A stretch of 64,000 bases of DNA from Pseudoalteromonas sp. T1lg88 (GCF_002964765.1 NZ_PQCF01000008.1:110144-174143), one strand, 5' to 3'. Counted from the stretch's first letter, positions 35,562 through 50,465 are shown. A program made the numbers and translations. The notes: generated by a model not told the origin, from the letters alone.

Positions 35562-36707
35562 TTAAAGATGCAGGATAGAATCCGCATTGCCGTCAGGGTC
35601 GTTGATGGCCTGGCCATCTGTACCCGGGTTACCATTGCGCATCATGATCACAGCACAGGCAGCAGGAGATGCCATAGAGGTACCTGACATGGTTGTTGTA
35701 CCACCACCAGAACGAGTAGATAGAATGCTTACGCCAGGCGCTGCATAGTCTACCGGTGGGTTACCATAGTTACTGAAGCTGGCGAAGTTATCGTTGCTGT
35801 CTGTCGCAGAGATGGTAAATACGCGAGGGTGTGAGGCGCTGGCAGGAGACACATTACCTGCATGCTGACTTTCGTTACCTGCGGCAACCACGAAGAATGC
35901 ACCCGATTGTTGAGCTGCATTTTCAACGGCATCGTTCAGGTCAGGGTTAAAGCCACCGCCCAAACTCATATTCGCACAGTCACCTGCAGACGCATTCGCT
36001 GCTACGTGATCTACACCGGCCAATACGCCAGACCAGCTACCAGAGCCGCGAGAGTCCAATACTTTTACCGGAATCACGGTTGCACCGGCTGCAACGCCAA
36101 CAACATCCTGTTGGTTATTTAGGGCTGCGATAGTACCGGCAACATGGGTACCATGGCCATTGCCATCATCCATACCGGCATTACGGCCGCTGGTGAAGGC
36201 GCTAAAACCGCGGCTAGCATCAACGTTTAAGTCGCCGTGGTCTAGATCGATACCAGTATCAATAACCCAAGCCGTATAGCCCGAGCCGTCTACCGGACCA
36301 CCTACACGGGTGACACTCCAAGGTGTTTGTTGACCTTGGCTGCCGCCGCCGCCACCAGGCTTGCCTTGATCAATAGATGGAGAAGCATGGGCGATACCAT
36401 CAGGAGTAAAGCGCATGATGTCGGCTTCGTCCGCAAACACGCTTTTCGCTTTATCACAGCTCATGTTTATAGCCATACCTTTAATGGCATTGCTATAAAT
36501 GTGCTTAGCTTGAGACTGAGATTTCGTTAACATGCCGCGGGCTTTACCTTCGACATCGAATTTAGAAACGCTGTCATTGAAGCGAACAATACAGGTATTT
36601 GCAATTTCAAGTTCGGCAGCCATACCTGCGTGATCGGGAGCCGGCTGGGCATAGGCGAAGCCTGTTGATGCAGCTAATACAGCTGTTGCGATGAGAGTTT
36701 TCTTCAT
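35562..36707 (-). CDS. Secreted proteinase K-like subtilase (S8)
   Basis: 381 residues. ATG 36707 has AAAGG upstream and gives a clean signal peptide (MKKTLIATAVLAASTGFAYA). A propeptide-like region (about 21-110) is followed by a Gly-rich linker (PGGGGGSQG), then the catalytic domain with Asp150 (WVIDTGI), His185 (GHGTHVAG) and Ser344 (SGTSMASP). The chain ends about 37 residues after the catalytic Ser with no anchor or C-terminal domain, so it is probably released. It is unrelated in layout to the large subtilase at 2-7 kb. Confidence 0.9.
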   Translation of the reverse strand: MKKTLIATAVLAASTGFAYAQPAPDHAGMAAELEIANTCIVRFNDSVSKFDVEGKARGMLTKSQSQAKHIYSNAIKGMAINMSCDKAKSVFADEADIMRFTPDGIAHASPSIDQGKPGGGGGSQGQQTPWSVTRVGGPVDGSGYTAWVIDTGIDLDHGDLNVDASRGFSAFTSGRNAGMDDGNGHGTHVAGTIAALNNQQDVVGVAAGATVIPVKVLDSRGSGSWSGVLAGVDHVAANASAGDCANMSLGGGFNPDLNDAVENAAQQSGAFFVVAAGNESQHAGNVSPASASHPRVFTISATDSNDNFASFSNYGNPPVDYAAPGVSILSTRSGGGTTTMSGTSMASPAACAVIMMRNGNPGTDGQAINDPDGNADSILHL

Positions 36708-36993
36708 TAGTTTAACCTTTATAATCGTTATTATTGAGATAGTGTTAGTTAACACTGGGTTTACAATCTAGGTCAAATTGCAAAAAAATCAACTGTTTCA
36801 AATAGAAATACGAAAAGAGTCGTAGATAATGAATAGAAAATGCGTGAATCTGGAATACTAAAAAAAGTAAATTCAGGGAGTTGATCGTTATCGTGCACAG
36901 GGCAAAAAGCAGAAACTGCTTAAAACAAGGCGGTGCAAGGGGTATACTGTGAGCAATAAAACCGCACTCTAAGCAGCAGAATTTAACGTCATT

Positions 36994-37893
36994 ATGCAAA
37001 AATACGACTTACAAACTTTTCAGGGCCTGATCCTAGCGCTTCAGGATTATTGGGCACAGCAAGGCTGTGTTATTGCTCAGCCTCTTGATCTTGAAGTGGG
37101 CGCGGGCACTTTTCACCCGCTTACGTTTTTAAAAGCCGTTGGCCCAGAGCCGATGTCGAGTGCTTACGTACAGCCATGTCGTCGTCCTACCGATGGCCGC
37201 TACGGTGAAAACCCCAACCGTTTGCAGCACTACTATCAATTCCAGGTGGTGTTAAAGCCTTCTCCCGATAATATTCAGGAGCTTTACCTTGGCTCGCTTG
37301 CGGCCATGGGCATAGATACATTGAAACACGAAGTTCGCTTTGTGGAAGACAACTGGGAATCACCGACTCTGGGTGCCTGGGGTCTTGGTTGGGAAGTGTG
37401 GCTAAATGGCATGGAAGTGACCCAGTTCACTTACTTCCAGCAGGTGGGCGGCCTTGAGTGTGCGCCGGTTACCGGTGAGATCACTTATGGTCTTGAGCGT
37501 TTGGCCATGTATATCCAAGGCGTGGACAGCATCTATGACCTGGTTTGGACAGATGGCCCTATGGGTAAGGTTACTTACGGCGACGTATTCCACCAAAACG
37601 AAGTTGAGCAATCAAAATACAACTTTGAGTACGCCGACGTTGATGCTTTGTTTAAGCAATTCGATCAGTGTGAAAAAGAAAGCCAAAAGCTGATTGAAGC
37701 GAATTTACCGCTACCGGCTTACGAGCAAGTAATGAAGGCGTCGCATGCCTTTAACCTGCTTGATGCTCGCCACGCTATTTCTGTAACAGAGCGTCAGCGT
37801 TACATCCTGCGTGTGCGCGCCCTGTCTAAAGCCTGTGCTGAAAGTTACTACGCGGCGCGTGAAGCGCTTGGTTTCCCGCTGTGTAAGGATTAA
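36994..37893 (+). CDS. glyQ: Glycyl-tRNA synthetase alpha subunit
   Basis: 299 residues. The class II catalytic chain of the alpha2-beta2 GlyRS. It opens [20 protein letters not shown] and carries the motif-2 region [17 protein letters not shown]. It is 8 bases ahead of glyS. Confidence 0.98.
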   Translation: MQKYDLQTFQGLILALQDYWAQQGCVIAQPLDLEVGAGTFHPLTFLKAVGPEPMSSAYVQPCRRPTDGRYGENPNRLQHYYQFQVVLKPSPDNIQELYLGSLAAMGIDTLKHEVRFVEDNWESPTLGAWGLGWEVWLNGMEVTQFTYFQQVGGLECAPVTGEITYGLERLAMYIQGVDSIYDLVWTDGPMGKVTYGDVFHQNEVEQSKYNFEYADVDALFKQFDQCEKESQKLIEANLPLPAYEQVMKASHAFNLLDARHAISVTERQRYILRVRALSKACAESYYAAREALGFPLCKD

Positions 37894-37901
37894 GAATTAC
37901 C

Positions 37902-39971
37902 ATGTTAAAGCAAAATTTATTAGTAGAAATCGGTACAGAAGAATTGCCGCCGAAATCATTGCGTACCCTTGCCGAGGCGTTCGCCGATGGCCTAAAAGCG
38001 CAATTAGAAGAACTTGCTCTGGCACATGAAGGGGTGCAATGGTACGCCTCTCCACGTCGCTTAGGTCTGATGGTGCTGCAACTTGATGGCAAGCAGGCAG
38101 ATAAGGTAGTAGAAAAGCGTGGTCCTGCAATTCAGGCGGCATTTGATGCTGATGGTAACCCAACCAAAGCGGCAATGGGCTGGGCCCGCGGCTGTGGTAT
38201 CGAAGTGAGCGAAGCGGGTCGCCATGTTACCGATAAAGGCGAGTGGTTACTGCATAAGGCCGAAGTTGCCGGTCAGCCGGTTCAAGAGTTGATCGTCGAT
38301 GCGGTAAATGCGGCACTGGCGAAACTGCCTATCCCTAAGCCTATGCGCTGGGGTGCCAATAAGACCCAGTTTATCCGTCCTGTACACACAGCCACGGTAT
38401 TTTACGGTGACAGCCTGATTGCCGGTGAGATCCTTGGTAAGCAGGTTGCTAACCAGCTTCAGGGACATCGTTTCCATCACCCGGAAAAGGTTACCATCAA
38501 TAATGCCAATGAAGCCCTTGAGCAGCTGAAGAAAGCCTATGTTATTGCCGATTACGAAAACCGTAAGGCAATGATCCGCAACCAAATCGAAGCGGCAGCG
38601 ACACAACTTGGTGCGGTAGTGGCCATGGATGAAGACCTGCTTGAAGAAGTAACCTCTTTGGTTGAGTGGCCGGTAACGCTTACCGCTTCATTTGAAGAAA
38701 GCTTCCTGGCGGTACCGGACGAAGCCCTGATCTACACCATGAAGGACGACCAGAAATACTTCCCGCTGCTAGATCAAGACGGCAATCTGATTAACAAGTT
38801 TTTGTTTGTTTCGAACATTGAAAGTAAAGATCCAAGCGTGGTTATCGCCGGGAACGAGAAGGTGGTACGCCCACGTCTTGCCGATGCGCAGTTCTTCTTT
38901 GAAACGGATAAAAAGAAAACTCTGGAAAGCCGTTTGGAGTCACTCGGTACCGTATTGTTCCAAAAGCAATTGGGTACCCTTAAAGATAAGTCCGAGCGTA
39001 TTAGCGCGCTTTCTGGTTATATCGCCGAGCAACTGGGTGCCGATAAGGCCCTGGCCGAGCGCGCAGGTCTATTGAGTAAAACCGATCTGATGACCGAAAT
39101 GGTGATGGAATTCACCGATGTTCAGGGCGTGATGGGTATGCACTATGCACGCTTTGATGGTGAAAACGAAGCCGTAGCTCTGGCCATGAACGAACAGTAT
39201 ATGCCGCGCTTTGCCGGTGATGCCTTGCCACACAGTGATATCAGCTGTGCTGTGGCTTTGGCGGATAAGTTCGATACTCTGGTAGGTATTTTCGGCATTG
39301 GTCAGGCGCCTAAGGGCGACAAAGACCCGTTTGCACTGCGTCGCGCCGCTATCGGTGCCTTACGCATCATGGTTGAAAAGCAACTTTCTCTGGATGTGCT
39401 TGATATCGTTGCGAAAGCGCAAACCCTGTTCGGCGATAAGCTAAGCAATAATCAGGTTGCCGAAGATGTGTTTGAGTTCCTACTGGGTCGCTTCCGCGCC
39501 TGGTATCAGGAGCAAGGCATTGAGGTTGATGTGATCCAGGCTGTATTGGCGCGTCGTCCTTCGAAGCCATTGGATTTTGATCTACGCGTTAAGGCGGTAA
39601 GCCATTTCCGTACTCTTGAGCCGGCAGAAGCCTTGGCTGCGGCCAACAAGCGTGTTGGTAACATCCTGAGCAAAAATGATGTTCAAGAAAGCGGTGCCAT
39701 TGAGCCAAGCTTATTGCAAGAAGCACCTGAGCAGGCGTTGGCACAAGAAGTGGCAGCCTATCAGGCCAAACTTGCGCCTTTATATGAGCAGGGCGAATAC
39801 CAGCAGGCACTAAGTGAACTGGCCAATATTCGCCAAAGTGTTGATGCTTTCTTCGATAACGTCATGGTTATGGCGGACGACGAAGCAATTAAGCGTAACT
39901 GTCTGGCACTATTGTCTCAGTTGCAGGACCTGTTTTTACAGGTTGCCGATATCTCGGTACTGCAAAAATAG
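37902..39971 (+). CDS. glyS: Glycyl-tRNA synthetase beta subunit
   Basis: 689 residues. Opens [15 protein letters not shown]; contains the HD-like central region and a C-terminal anticodon-binding-like helical domain ([22 protein letters not shown]). It pairs with GlyQ to charge tRNA-Gly. Confidence 0.98.
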   Translation: MLKQNLLVEIGTEELPPKSLRTLAEAFADGLKAQLEELALAHEGVQWYASPRRLGLMVLQLDGKQADKVVEKRGPAIQAAFDADGNPTKAAMGWARGCGIEVSEAGRHVTDKGEWLLHKAEVAGQPVQELIVDAVNAALAKLPIPKPMRWGANKTQFIRPVHTATVFYGDSLIAGEILGKQVANQLQGHRFHHPEKVTINNANEALEQLKKAYVIADYENRKAMIRNQIEAAATQLGAVVAMDEDLLEEVTSLVEWPVTLTASFEESFLAVPDEALIYTMKDDQKYFPLLDQDGNLINKFLFVSNIESKDPSVVIAGNEKVVRPRLADAQFFFETDKKKTLESRLESLGTVLFQKQLGTLKDKSERISALSGYIAEQLGADKALAERAGLLSKTDLMTEMVMEFTDVQGVMGMHYARFDGENEAVALAMNEQYMPRFAGDALPHSDISCAVALADKFDTLVGIFGIGQAPKGDKDPFALRRAAIGALRIMVEKQLSLDVLDIVAKAQTLFGDKLSNNQVAEDVFEFLLGRFRAWYQEQGIEVDVIQAVLARRPSKPLDFDLRVKAVSHFRTLEPAEALAAANKRVGNILSKNDVQESGAIEPSLLQEAPEQALAQEVAAYQAKLAPLYEQGEYQQALSELANIRQSVDAFFDNVMVMADDEAIKRNCLALLSQLQDLFLQVADISVLQK

Positions 39972-39995
39972 TGAATATTTCTTACATTCATGACG

Positions 39996-40021
39996 AAAGC
40001 CAGCTTTGTGCTGGCTTTTTT
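39996..40021 (+). terminator. Terminator after glyS
   Basis: Stem AAAGCCAGC / GCTGGCTTT, 5-base loop, followed by T. Confidence 0.85.
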
Positions 40022-40083
40022 ATTGAAGCCAGTGCACGAATTTCTTAGACTGATGAAAAGTGCGTCAAATTTGGAAAATAACA

Positions 40084-40530
40084 ATGAAGACAAAACTCTC
40101 CCTCGTTTTAGCCACATTATTTTTAGGTGCGTGCTCAAGCACAGTTACCCTGGACGATATAGTGCCGGTTGAAGAAGTACAAAAGCCTTTGTATCTGCGT
40201 GGCGACTTCTCATTATGGGATGCGCAGCCAGAGTATCAAATGGTCAAGGTGGCGCCGGCCATTTATGAAACCAAGATCAAGCTATCGACCCCGGGCAAGG
40301 CCTATGAATTTAAAATTGCCGATGCCGATTGGAGTGAAAACTATAACTGTGGTTATTTAGACGAAGGTCTGGATAAGCAGCTGGAGATTGGTTTGCCGGT
40401 ACAGGCGGACTGTAACAGCGTGTATAACTACTTTAGCTTTACTCCGGCGGAAGAGGGTTGGTACAAGGTATCTATTAACTTCTCGCGCTTTAGCAAGCCC
40501 TTGGTAACCATTAATCAGGTGTTTGAATAA
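40084..40530 (+). CDS. Small lipoprotein with an early-set Ig-like (glycogen-debranching-type) fold, function unknown
   Basis: 148 residues from ATG 40084; the longer frame from 40060 is rejected because the internal start gives a lipobox (LFLGAC, lipidated Cys17). The mature part reads YLRGDFSLWDAQPEYQM...YEFKIADADW, the pattern of the E-set/CBM48-like domains at the front of glycogen- and starch-active enzymes, but no catalytic domain follows. Two later Cys (NYNCGY, QADCNS) could form a disulfide. Possibly a carbohydrate- or protein-binding envelope lipoprotein (inference). Confidence 0.65.
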   Translation: MKTKLSLVLATLFLGACSSTVTLDDIVPVEEVQKPLYLRGDFSLWDAQPEYQMVKVAPAIYETKIKLSTPGKAYEFKIADADWSENYNCGYLDEGLDKQLEIGLPVQADCNSVYNYFSFTPAEEGWYKVSINFSRFSKPLVTINQVFE

Positions 40531-40531
40531 T

Positions 40532-40557
40532 AAAAAGGGCTGTTAAAGCCCTTTTTT
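40532..40557. terminator. Bidirectional terminator between the small lipoprotein gene and tusA
   Basis: Stem AAAAAGGGCT / AGCCCTTTTT with a 5-base loop. The last codons and stop of tusA lie within it. Confidence 0.85.
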
Positions 40558-40782
40558 GATTAAGTACTGATAAGGTAACTGCTCCGTTTGCTGGGCCACC
40601 AGAGTGTGGTCCATAAAGCGGCAAAAGCTGGGAATATCGCGGGTGGTTGAAGGGTCGTCCGCGGTGATCAGCAAGGTTTCGCCATTATTCATTTTGCGCA
40701 CCGTACCGCGCACCATCATAACGGGTTCTGGGCAGCGTAAGCCTAAGGCATCAAGAACGTGATCGGCGGTATCGAAGGTCAT
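40543..40782 (-). CDS. tusA: Sulfur carrier protein TusA (SirA)
   Basis: 79 residues. The CPxP active-site motif (LRCPEP, Cys17) is intact. TusA accepts sulfur from IscS and relays it to TusBCD for 2-thiolation of tRNA wobble U34, the same position handled by MnmE and MnmG. Confidence 0.95.
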   Translation of the reverse strand: MTFDTADHVLDALGLRCPEPVMMVRGTVRKMNNGETLLITADDPSTTRDIPSFCRFMDHTLVAQQTEQLPYQYLIKKGL

Positions 40783-41082
40783 AAATGAGTGCTCGCGTAG
40801 AAAACGCCCATTTTACCCAAAGTCGCAGCAAGAAAAAAGGCGGGAGCACTAAGCTGAACCCGCCTTTTTGTCACCAAGACTTAAGTAACCTGGACTTGTG
40901 ATAACAACTTGCTTTCTAGCTGCTGTTTTTCTTACTACCGCGTTAAATTTGTTTGCAATAGAGCTTCTATTGCCGCACAAATTTGCCTTGTATTAATCAA
41001 AACATCTAGCTAGAAAAATTTGACCTCAAGTTAGTTATTTTTAAAGCATATTAGCGAACTTCTTAACCCAAGTTCAGGTTAT
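40783..41082. other. tusA upstream region and fadA 3' region
   Basis: A 300-base gap without a gene. It contains the fadBA terminator at 40834-40869 and presumably the tusA promoter. Nothing else is recognised. Confidence 0.6.
40834..40869 (-). terminator. Probable terminator of fadBA
   Basis: Stem AAAAAGGCGGG / CCCGCCTTTTT around a 14-base loop, about 215 bases downstream of the fadA stop; symmetric A/T runs could also serve the other strand. Confidence 0.65.
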
Positions 41083-44411
<3,329 letters not shown>

Positions 44412-44707
44412 GGGTATCTCCCTTTGTTTCACATGAAACTGGTACGATGAGTTAAATTTAAATCAGTGTCTCGCCTTTAATCGCAAAATGCAATGAAAAT
44501 TTAAGGTTAAAATTTACATACAGTTAAAGTTAGCTCAAAAAAGAGATGCGACCAAAACACGCCAGAATGCGGTTGGCATAGGTAAAAAGTCTGGCATTTA
44601 TGTAGTACAGTTATTGAGAGTCTTTGACTCTATGAGGGCAGCGCGCTTTTTTGCCTAATGTTGGCTTCTTCGCTGCTTTTGTTTCACGAAATACAGTTAG
44701 GATTATC
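44412..44707. promoter_or_regulatory. fadB-slt divergent intergenic region
   Basis: Carries both promoters. A parS-like or operator-like palindrome GTTTCACATGAAAC lies at 44426-44439, 15-30 bases before the fadB start, and differs from parS at the centre and one end. A small stem-loop AGAGTC-TTT-GACTCT is at about 44617-44631. No clear sigma-70 pair was assigned. Confidence 0.5.
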
Positions 44708-46591
44708 ATGAAACGACTTCTTCACACCCTGCTGGCCGCCTCCTTGCTGCAAGTTTGCAGTGCTTCATTTGCCGGCGAGCACGATGATTTCCTCAAAGCG
44801 GAAAAAATTGCCAGGGGCGGCAATTACACAGAATTTAAGAAGGCCAATGAGCGCCTTAAACATCCGCTTAAGCCCTATGTGGAAATGGCTTTCTATAAGC
44901 ACCATCCGCATATTAAATATCAAACCGAAATAGAGCATTTCTTGCAGGTGTACCAGCATACGCCGTTGGAGTGGCCGGTGCGCAGTGCCTGGTTGAACTA
45001 TTTGGCCAAGCATGGCCATAAGGCCAAGTTTGTAGAGAATTACAGCGTTACCAAGGATGTCGAGCTTACCTGCCAGTACCTTGAGTTTCAGTGGCAACTT
45101 GGAGCGCCAAAAGATGCCCTGTTGGAGCAGATAGAAAAACTGTGGTTGGTAGGTAAGTCACAACCCAAGGAATGCGATAGGGTGTTTTCTTATTGGCGCA
45201 AGGCTGGCGGGCAAACGTCGGAAGCAGTATGGCAACGTTTGGGCTTAGCCGCCGAGGCGGGGCAGCATAAGTTGGTTAGCTATTTAAAAACACAACTGCC
45301 GGCCAAGGAGCGTTATCTGGCAGATTTATATTCCCAGGTTAAAAAAGATCCCAGTGCCGCAGCCGGTTTATATCGCTATAAAAACAAATCTCCCAAAGAA
45401 GCGGACATTGCCGTTTACGGGGTTAAACGCCTGGTTTGGCAAGACCCTGATCTGGCCGTTCGCGCCTGGCAAAAATTATCTGGCATGTTTACCTTTAGCG
45501 ACGAGCAACAAGATAAGATCCACTATGCCTTGGCCTATGCGCTGGCGGTTAAGCAGCATGATGATGCTAAGTTTTGGCTGAACAAGGTGCCCGATGCCCA
45601 GCAGGATAGCAAACTGGTGCAGTGGCATTTGGCGAATATGCTTAGGGAGCAGGACTGGCCGGCCATTATCGCCTTTTTTACGCCGAAAAAAGCGCTTAAC
45701 GCCGGACATAAATACTGGCTGGCTTACAGTTATTCACGCCAGGGTAAAAACGAGCAAGCCAAGGAGCTGTGGCAGCAATTGGCAAATGAGCGCGACTATT
45801 ACGGCTTTTTAGCTGCGGCGCGATTAGACCTCCCAGTTAACCTTAATAACCAGCAATTGACGCTGGCGCCGGGTTTAAAGGCCAAGGTAGAGCAGGCGCC
45901 AGGGTTTAAACGGGCACAGATTTTATATGAGCTGGAAAGAGTCACCAGTGCCAGAAGGGAGTGGAATTATCTGCTCGACACCTCCAGTAATGCCGAAAAG
46001 CTGGCTGCTGCGGTATTGGCGTCGGAGCAGGGCTGGCATGACAGGGCCATAGTCACCCTGGCGCGACTAAAGGCCTGGGATTATGTCGATTTACGCTTTC
46101 CCGATGCTTACACGGATCTCTTTAAGCGTTACAGTCACCGCCATAAGGTGGACCTGGATTGGAGTATCGCTATTGCCCGCAGGGAAAGCTCCTTTGCCGC
46201 CGATGCCCGCTCGCGCGCCGATGCTCGGGGTCTGATGCAGCTATTGCCCAGCACCGCCAAATACATTAATCGCAGTTCTGTTTCGAGCAAGCGTTTGTAT
46301 GAACCCAGCACAAATATTAATTTAGGCACCAAGTACTTAAAGTATTTGGAAGGGAAGACCCGCGGCAATCAAATTTTAGCCACGGCCTCGTATAACGCCG
46401 GTTACCATCGCGTCAATAAGTGGATCCCCGATGAAGCCATGCCGGCAGAGTTATGGATTGAACTGATCCCCTATCGTGAAACCCGGGATTACGTCAAAAA
46501 CGTGTTTGCCTATCGCCAGGTTTATCTGGCCAAGCAAGGCAAGGATGAAAATGTCCTGGCGACAATTTTAGATATGAATATAGGCGGTTAG
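44708..46591 (+). CDS. slt: Soluble lytic murein transglycosylase
   Basis: 627 residues from ATG 44708, which gives the signal peptide MKRLLHTLLAASLLQVCSASFAG. A long alpha-superhelical U-domain (about 25-450) is followed by a lysozyme-like catalytic domain: IARRESSFAADARSRADARG with the catalytic Glu, LMQLLPSTAK, and ATASYNAGYHRVNKW. It cleaves glycan strands in the periplasm, leaving 1,6-anhydroMurNAc ends. Confidence 0.95.
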   Translation: MKRLLHTLLAASLLQVCSASFAGEHDDFLKAEKIARGGNYTEFKKANERLKHPLKPYVEMAFYKHHPHIKYQTEIEHFLQVYQHTPLEWPVRSAWLNYLAKHGHKAKFVENYSVTKDVELTCQYLEFQWQLGAPKDALLEQIEKLWLVGKSQPKECDRVFSYWRKAGGQTSEAVWQRLGLAAEAGQHKLVSYLKTQLPAKERYLADLYSQVKKDPSAAAGLYRYKNKSPKEADIAVYGVKRLVWQDPDLAVRAWQKLSGMFTFSDEQQDKIHYALAYALAVKQHDDAKFWLNKVPDAQQDSKLVQWHLANMLREQDWPAIIAFFTPKKALNAGHKYWLAYSYSRQGKNEQAKELWQQLANERDYYGFLAAARLDLPVNLNNQQLTLAPGLKAKVEQAPGFKRAQILYELERVTSARREWNYLLDTSSNAEKLAAAVLASEQGWHDRAIVTLARLKAWDYVDLRFPDAYTDLFKRYSHRHKVDLDWSIAIARRESSFAADARSRADARGLMQLLPSTAKYINRSSVSSKRLYEPSTNINLGTKYLKYLEGKTRGNQILATASYNAGYHRVNKWIPDEAMPAELWIELIPYRETRDYVKNVFAYRQVYLAKQGKDENVLATILDMNIGG

Positions 46592-46647
46592 CCGCAACAG
46601 CGGCGCCTATGATAGACTGGCATAAACATAATTAGCAAAGAGGGTGA

Positions 46648-47973
<1,326 letters not shown>

Positions 47974-48028
47974 TTATCTCCTATGGCGGTGAAGTCGTTG
48001 CCTCACCGCCGCATCCTGCGACTCGTCT

Positions 48029-48643
48029 ATGTCAGAATATGCTTATCCAGCACAATCGCTGAGTTACGAAGAAGAAATCAAAAAAAGCACCTTTATCGTT
48101 CACCTTGCCCATACTCCGGATGTGGCCAGCGCCAAGGCCTTTATTGCTTTGATCAATGAGCAGTATCCGGATGCCCGCCATAACTGCTGGGCTTATGTAG
48201 CCGGAGCGCCTGGTGGCAGTCATGTCTATGGCTTTAGTGATGATGGTGAACCCAATGGCACCGCCGGCAAGCCCATGTTGAATGTGCTTCAGGGCAGTGG
48301 CTTGGGCGAGATATGCGCCGTAACCACCCGTTATTTTGGTGGTATTAAGTTGGGCACGGGGGGGTTAGTACGCGCCTATGGCGGTACCCTGAATAATGCT
48401 TTGGCGCAACTACAGACACAGATAAAGGTGCCCAGTGTGGTGTTAACCGGCGACAGTGACTATGCTCTACAAGGGCAGATAGAACAATGCCTTAACTCAC
48501 AATACCAGGTATTGGCGATGGACAAGGAGTATGGCGGCCATATTTCCTGGCAGATCCGTATCGATGCGCGCCAGGCTGAGGATGCCATAAAAGATATTTT
48601 TGATTTAAGCCATGGTACTGTTGAGTTAAAAATAAAACAGTAA
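48029..48643 (+). CDS. yigZ: IMPACT family protein YigZ
   Basis: 204 residues. N-terminal UPF0029/IMPACT domain with the signature HVYGFSDDGEPNGTAGKPML and RYFGGIKLGTGGLVRAYGG; a C-terminal DUF1949 domain follows. Its exact role is unsettled. It sits between pepQ and trkH, as in many enterobacteria and Shewanella. Confidence 0.93.
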   Translation: MSEYAYPAQSLSYEEEIKKSTFIVHLAHTPDVASAKAFIALINEQYPDARHNCWAYVAGAPGGSHVYGFSDDGEPNGTAGKPMLNVLQGSGLGEICAVTTRYFGGIKLGTGGLVRAYGGTLNNALAQLQTQIKVPSVVLTGDSDYALQGQIEQCLNSQYQVLAMDKEYGGHISWQIRIDARQAEDAIKDIFDLSHGTVELKIKQ

Positions 48644-48682
48644 GACAATAACATGCAAAGAAAAGTCACGGCGACGCGCTAA

Positions 48683-50134
48683 ATGCAATACCGCACGATA
48701 ATAAAAATACTCGGCCAGCTAGTAGCCTTGTTTAGTATTACCATGGTTCCCCCCGCGCTGGTATCACTTATCTATAAAGATGGTGGTGGTCTGCCGTTTA
48801 TTCTTGCGTTTATTTTTAGCGTTATTGCCGGCTTGTTCGCCTATTATCCTAACCGCCATGAACATGGCGACCTCAAAGCCCGTGAAGGCTTTTTGATCGT
48901 GGTATTGTTTTGGCTGGTACTGGGGTCGTTTGCATCCTTACCCCTGATCTTTCTTGATGCACCAAAACTCTCGCTGGCCGATGCGGTGTTTGAGGCCTTC
49001 TCCGGGCTCACCACCACGGGGGCCACCGTATTGACCGGCATTGAATATCTGCCCAAGTCTGTGCTCTTCTATCGCCAGCAACTGCAATGGCTCGGTGGTA
49101 TGGGGATAATCGTACTCGCAGTGGCCGTGCTGCCCATGCTTGGCGTTGGTGGCATGCAGCTGTATCGTGCCGAAACGCCGGGGCCGGTGAAAGACTCGAA
49201 AATGACACCGCGTATTGCCGATACCGCCAAGCACCTTTGGTATATCTATGTATCCCTGACCCTGGCCTGTACCTTGGCCTATTGGGTCGCAGGGATGGGC
49301 TGGTTCGATGCCATCTGTCATGCCTTCTCGACCATAGCCATAGGTGGCTTCTCTACCTATGATGCGTCCATGGGCTACTTTGACAGCCCGGTGATCAACC
49401 TTATCTGCGTGGTGTTCTTATTAATCGCGGCGGTGAACTTTTCTCTGCATTACGCTGTGGTGGCCAATCGCAGTGCCAAGGTGTATTTGCGCGACCCGGA
49501 ATTAAAGGTGTTTTTCTTAATTCAGGTGGCGCTGATCATCATCTGCTTTGCCGTATTGTCGTCGAATAATATCTATGCCAATGGTGATGAAACCTTAGAT
49601 CAGGCTATGTTCCACGCAGTTTCTATCGGTACCACGGCGGGCTTTGCTACCGACAACTTCTCAGCCTGGCCCCTGTTCCTGCCCATCTTGCTTATTTTCT
49701 CCAGCTTTATTGGTGGTTGCGCCGGCTCTACCGGTGGCGGTATGAAGGTGGTGCGGGTGTTCTTGTTGTACTTGCAGGGCATTCGTGAACTTAACCGCTT
49801 GGTCCACCCAAGGGCAATCTATTCCATTAAGCTTGGCCGGAAGGCGCTTCCCGATAAGGTGGTTGAGGCGGTATGGGGTTTCTTCTCCGCTTATGCCCTG
49901 GTTTTTGTGATCATCATGATCAGCCTTATGGGCACGGGCTTAGACAATATCACCGCTTTCTCGGCGACCGCAGCCTGCTTAAATAACCTGGGTCCGGGCC
50001 TGGGTGAGGTGGCGGCTCATTACGGTGATATCAGCGATAACGCCAAGTGGATTCTAACCCTGGCCATGGTCTTTGGTCGTCTAGAGATCTTCACCTTGCT
50101 AGTACTATTCACCCCCACCTTCTGGCGTGGGTGA
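48683..50134 (+). CDS. trkH: Trk potassium uptake channel subunit TrkH
   Basis: 483 residues with about ten membrane helices. Selectivity-filter segments are visible: FSGLTTTGATVL, STIAIGGFSTYDAS, SIGTTAGFAT and the last repeat ATAACLNNLGPGL. It works with the cytoplasmic gating ring TrkA, encoded convergently about 2 kb away. Confidence 0.97.
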   Translation: MQYRTIIKILGQLVALFSITMVPPALVSLIYKDGGGLPFILAFIFSVIAGLFAYYPNRHEHGDLKAREGFLIVVLFWLVLGSFASLPLIFLDAPKLSLADAVFEAFSGLTTTGATVLTGIEYLPKSVLFYRQQLQWLGGMGIIVLAVAVLPMLGVGGMQLYRAETPGPVKDSKMTPRIADTAKHLWYIYVSLTLACTLAYWVAGMGWFDAICHAFSTIAIGGFSTYDASMGYFDSPVINLICVVFLLIAAVNFSLHYAVVANRSAKVYLRDPELKVFFLIQVALIIICFAVLSSNNIYANGDETLDQAMFHAVSIGTTAGFATDNFSAWPLFLPILLIFSSFIGGCAGSTGGGMKVVRVFLLYLQGIRELNRLVHPRAIYSIKLGRKALPDKVVEAVWGFFSAYALVFVIIMISLMGTGLDNITAFSATAACLNNLGPGLGEVAAHYGDISDNAKWILTLAMVFGRLEIFTLLVLFTPTFWRG

Positions 50135-50169
50135 GGCGCGGTCGCTACTGCGACCGAGAGTGACTTAAC

Positions 50170-50244
50170 GTCACTCTTGGAGTGCCGAACGCGAGGGCGT
50201 GGATGCTCGAGCCGGGACCCAGCGTCAGGACGACTTACTTGCAC
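50170..50244. repeat. Dispersed-type repeat, unit 1
   Basis: 75 bases opening GTCACTCTTGGAGTGCCGAA and closing GACTTACTTGCAC. The inner arm GGGC/GCTC forms a short hairpin. Confidence 0.85.
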
Positions 50245-50268
50245 AAAACTTACCTTCGACGTATTTCA

Positions 50269-50342
50269 GTCACTCTTGTAAATTCGAACGCGAGACACGG
50301 ATGTCGAGCCGGACCGAAGCGTCAGGATGACTTACTTGCACC
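50269..50342. repeat. Dispersed-type repeat, unit 2 (diverged)
   Basis: 74 bases, 99 bp after unit 1. The inner hairpin is GACA-CGGA-TGTC, where both arms differ from unit 1 but still pair. The closing GACTTACTTGCAC is identical. Confidence 0.85.
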
Positions 50343-50364
50343 GAACTCACCTATTGCATATAAC

Positions 50365-50430
50365 GTCACTCTTGGAGTGCCGAACGCGAGGGCGTGGATG
50401 CCCGAGCCGGGCCCAAGCTTCAGGAAGAAT
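50365..50430. repeat. Dispersed-type repeat, unit 3 (3' end decayed)
   Basis: 66 bases, 96 bp after unit 2, identical to unit 1 over about the first 37 bases; inner hairpin GGGC-GTGGAT-GCCC. Confidence 0.85.
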
Positions 50431-50465
50431 TGTTATCACTATTACCAACTTCTAGCGTCACTCAG

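Noticed and set aside
36745..36999. 84-codon open frame upstream of the small protease
   Set aside because: It overlaps glyQ's start region and the protease leader, is hydrophobic by AT-rich composition, and has no support as a gene.
44435..44452. FadR operator before fadB (AACTGGTACGATGAGTT)
   Set aside because: The left half resembles the FadR consensus but the right half lacks the required ACC, with four mismatches.
44679..44694. Third parS site upstream of slt (TTGTTTCACGAAATAC)
   Set aside because: Only a half-site; the right arm does not match.
46590..46606. Terminator after slt
   Set aside because: Short stem GCCGC-AACA-GCGGC without a T run.
47985..48010. Terminator after pepQ
   Set aside because: An 8-bp stem GGCGGTGA/TCACCGCC is present but there is no T run; it may be an mRNA structure only.
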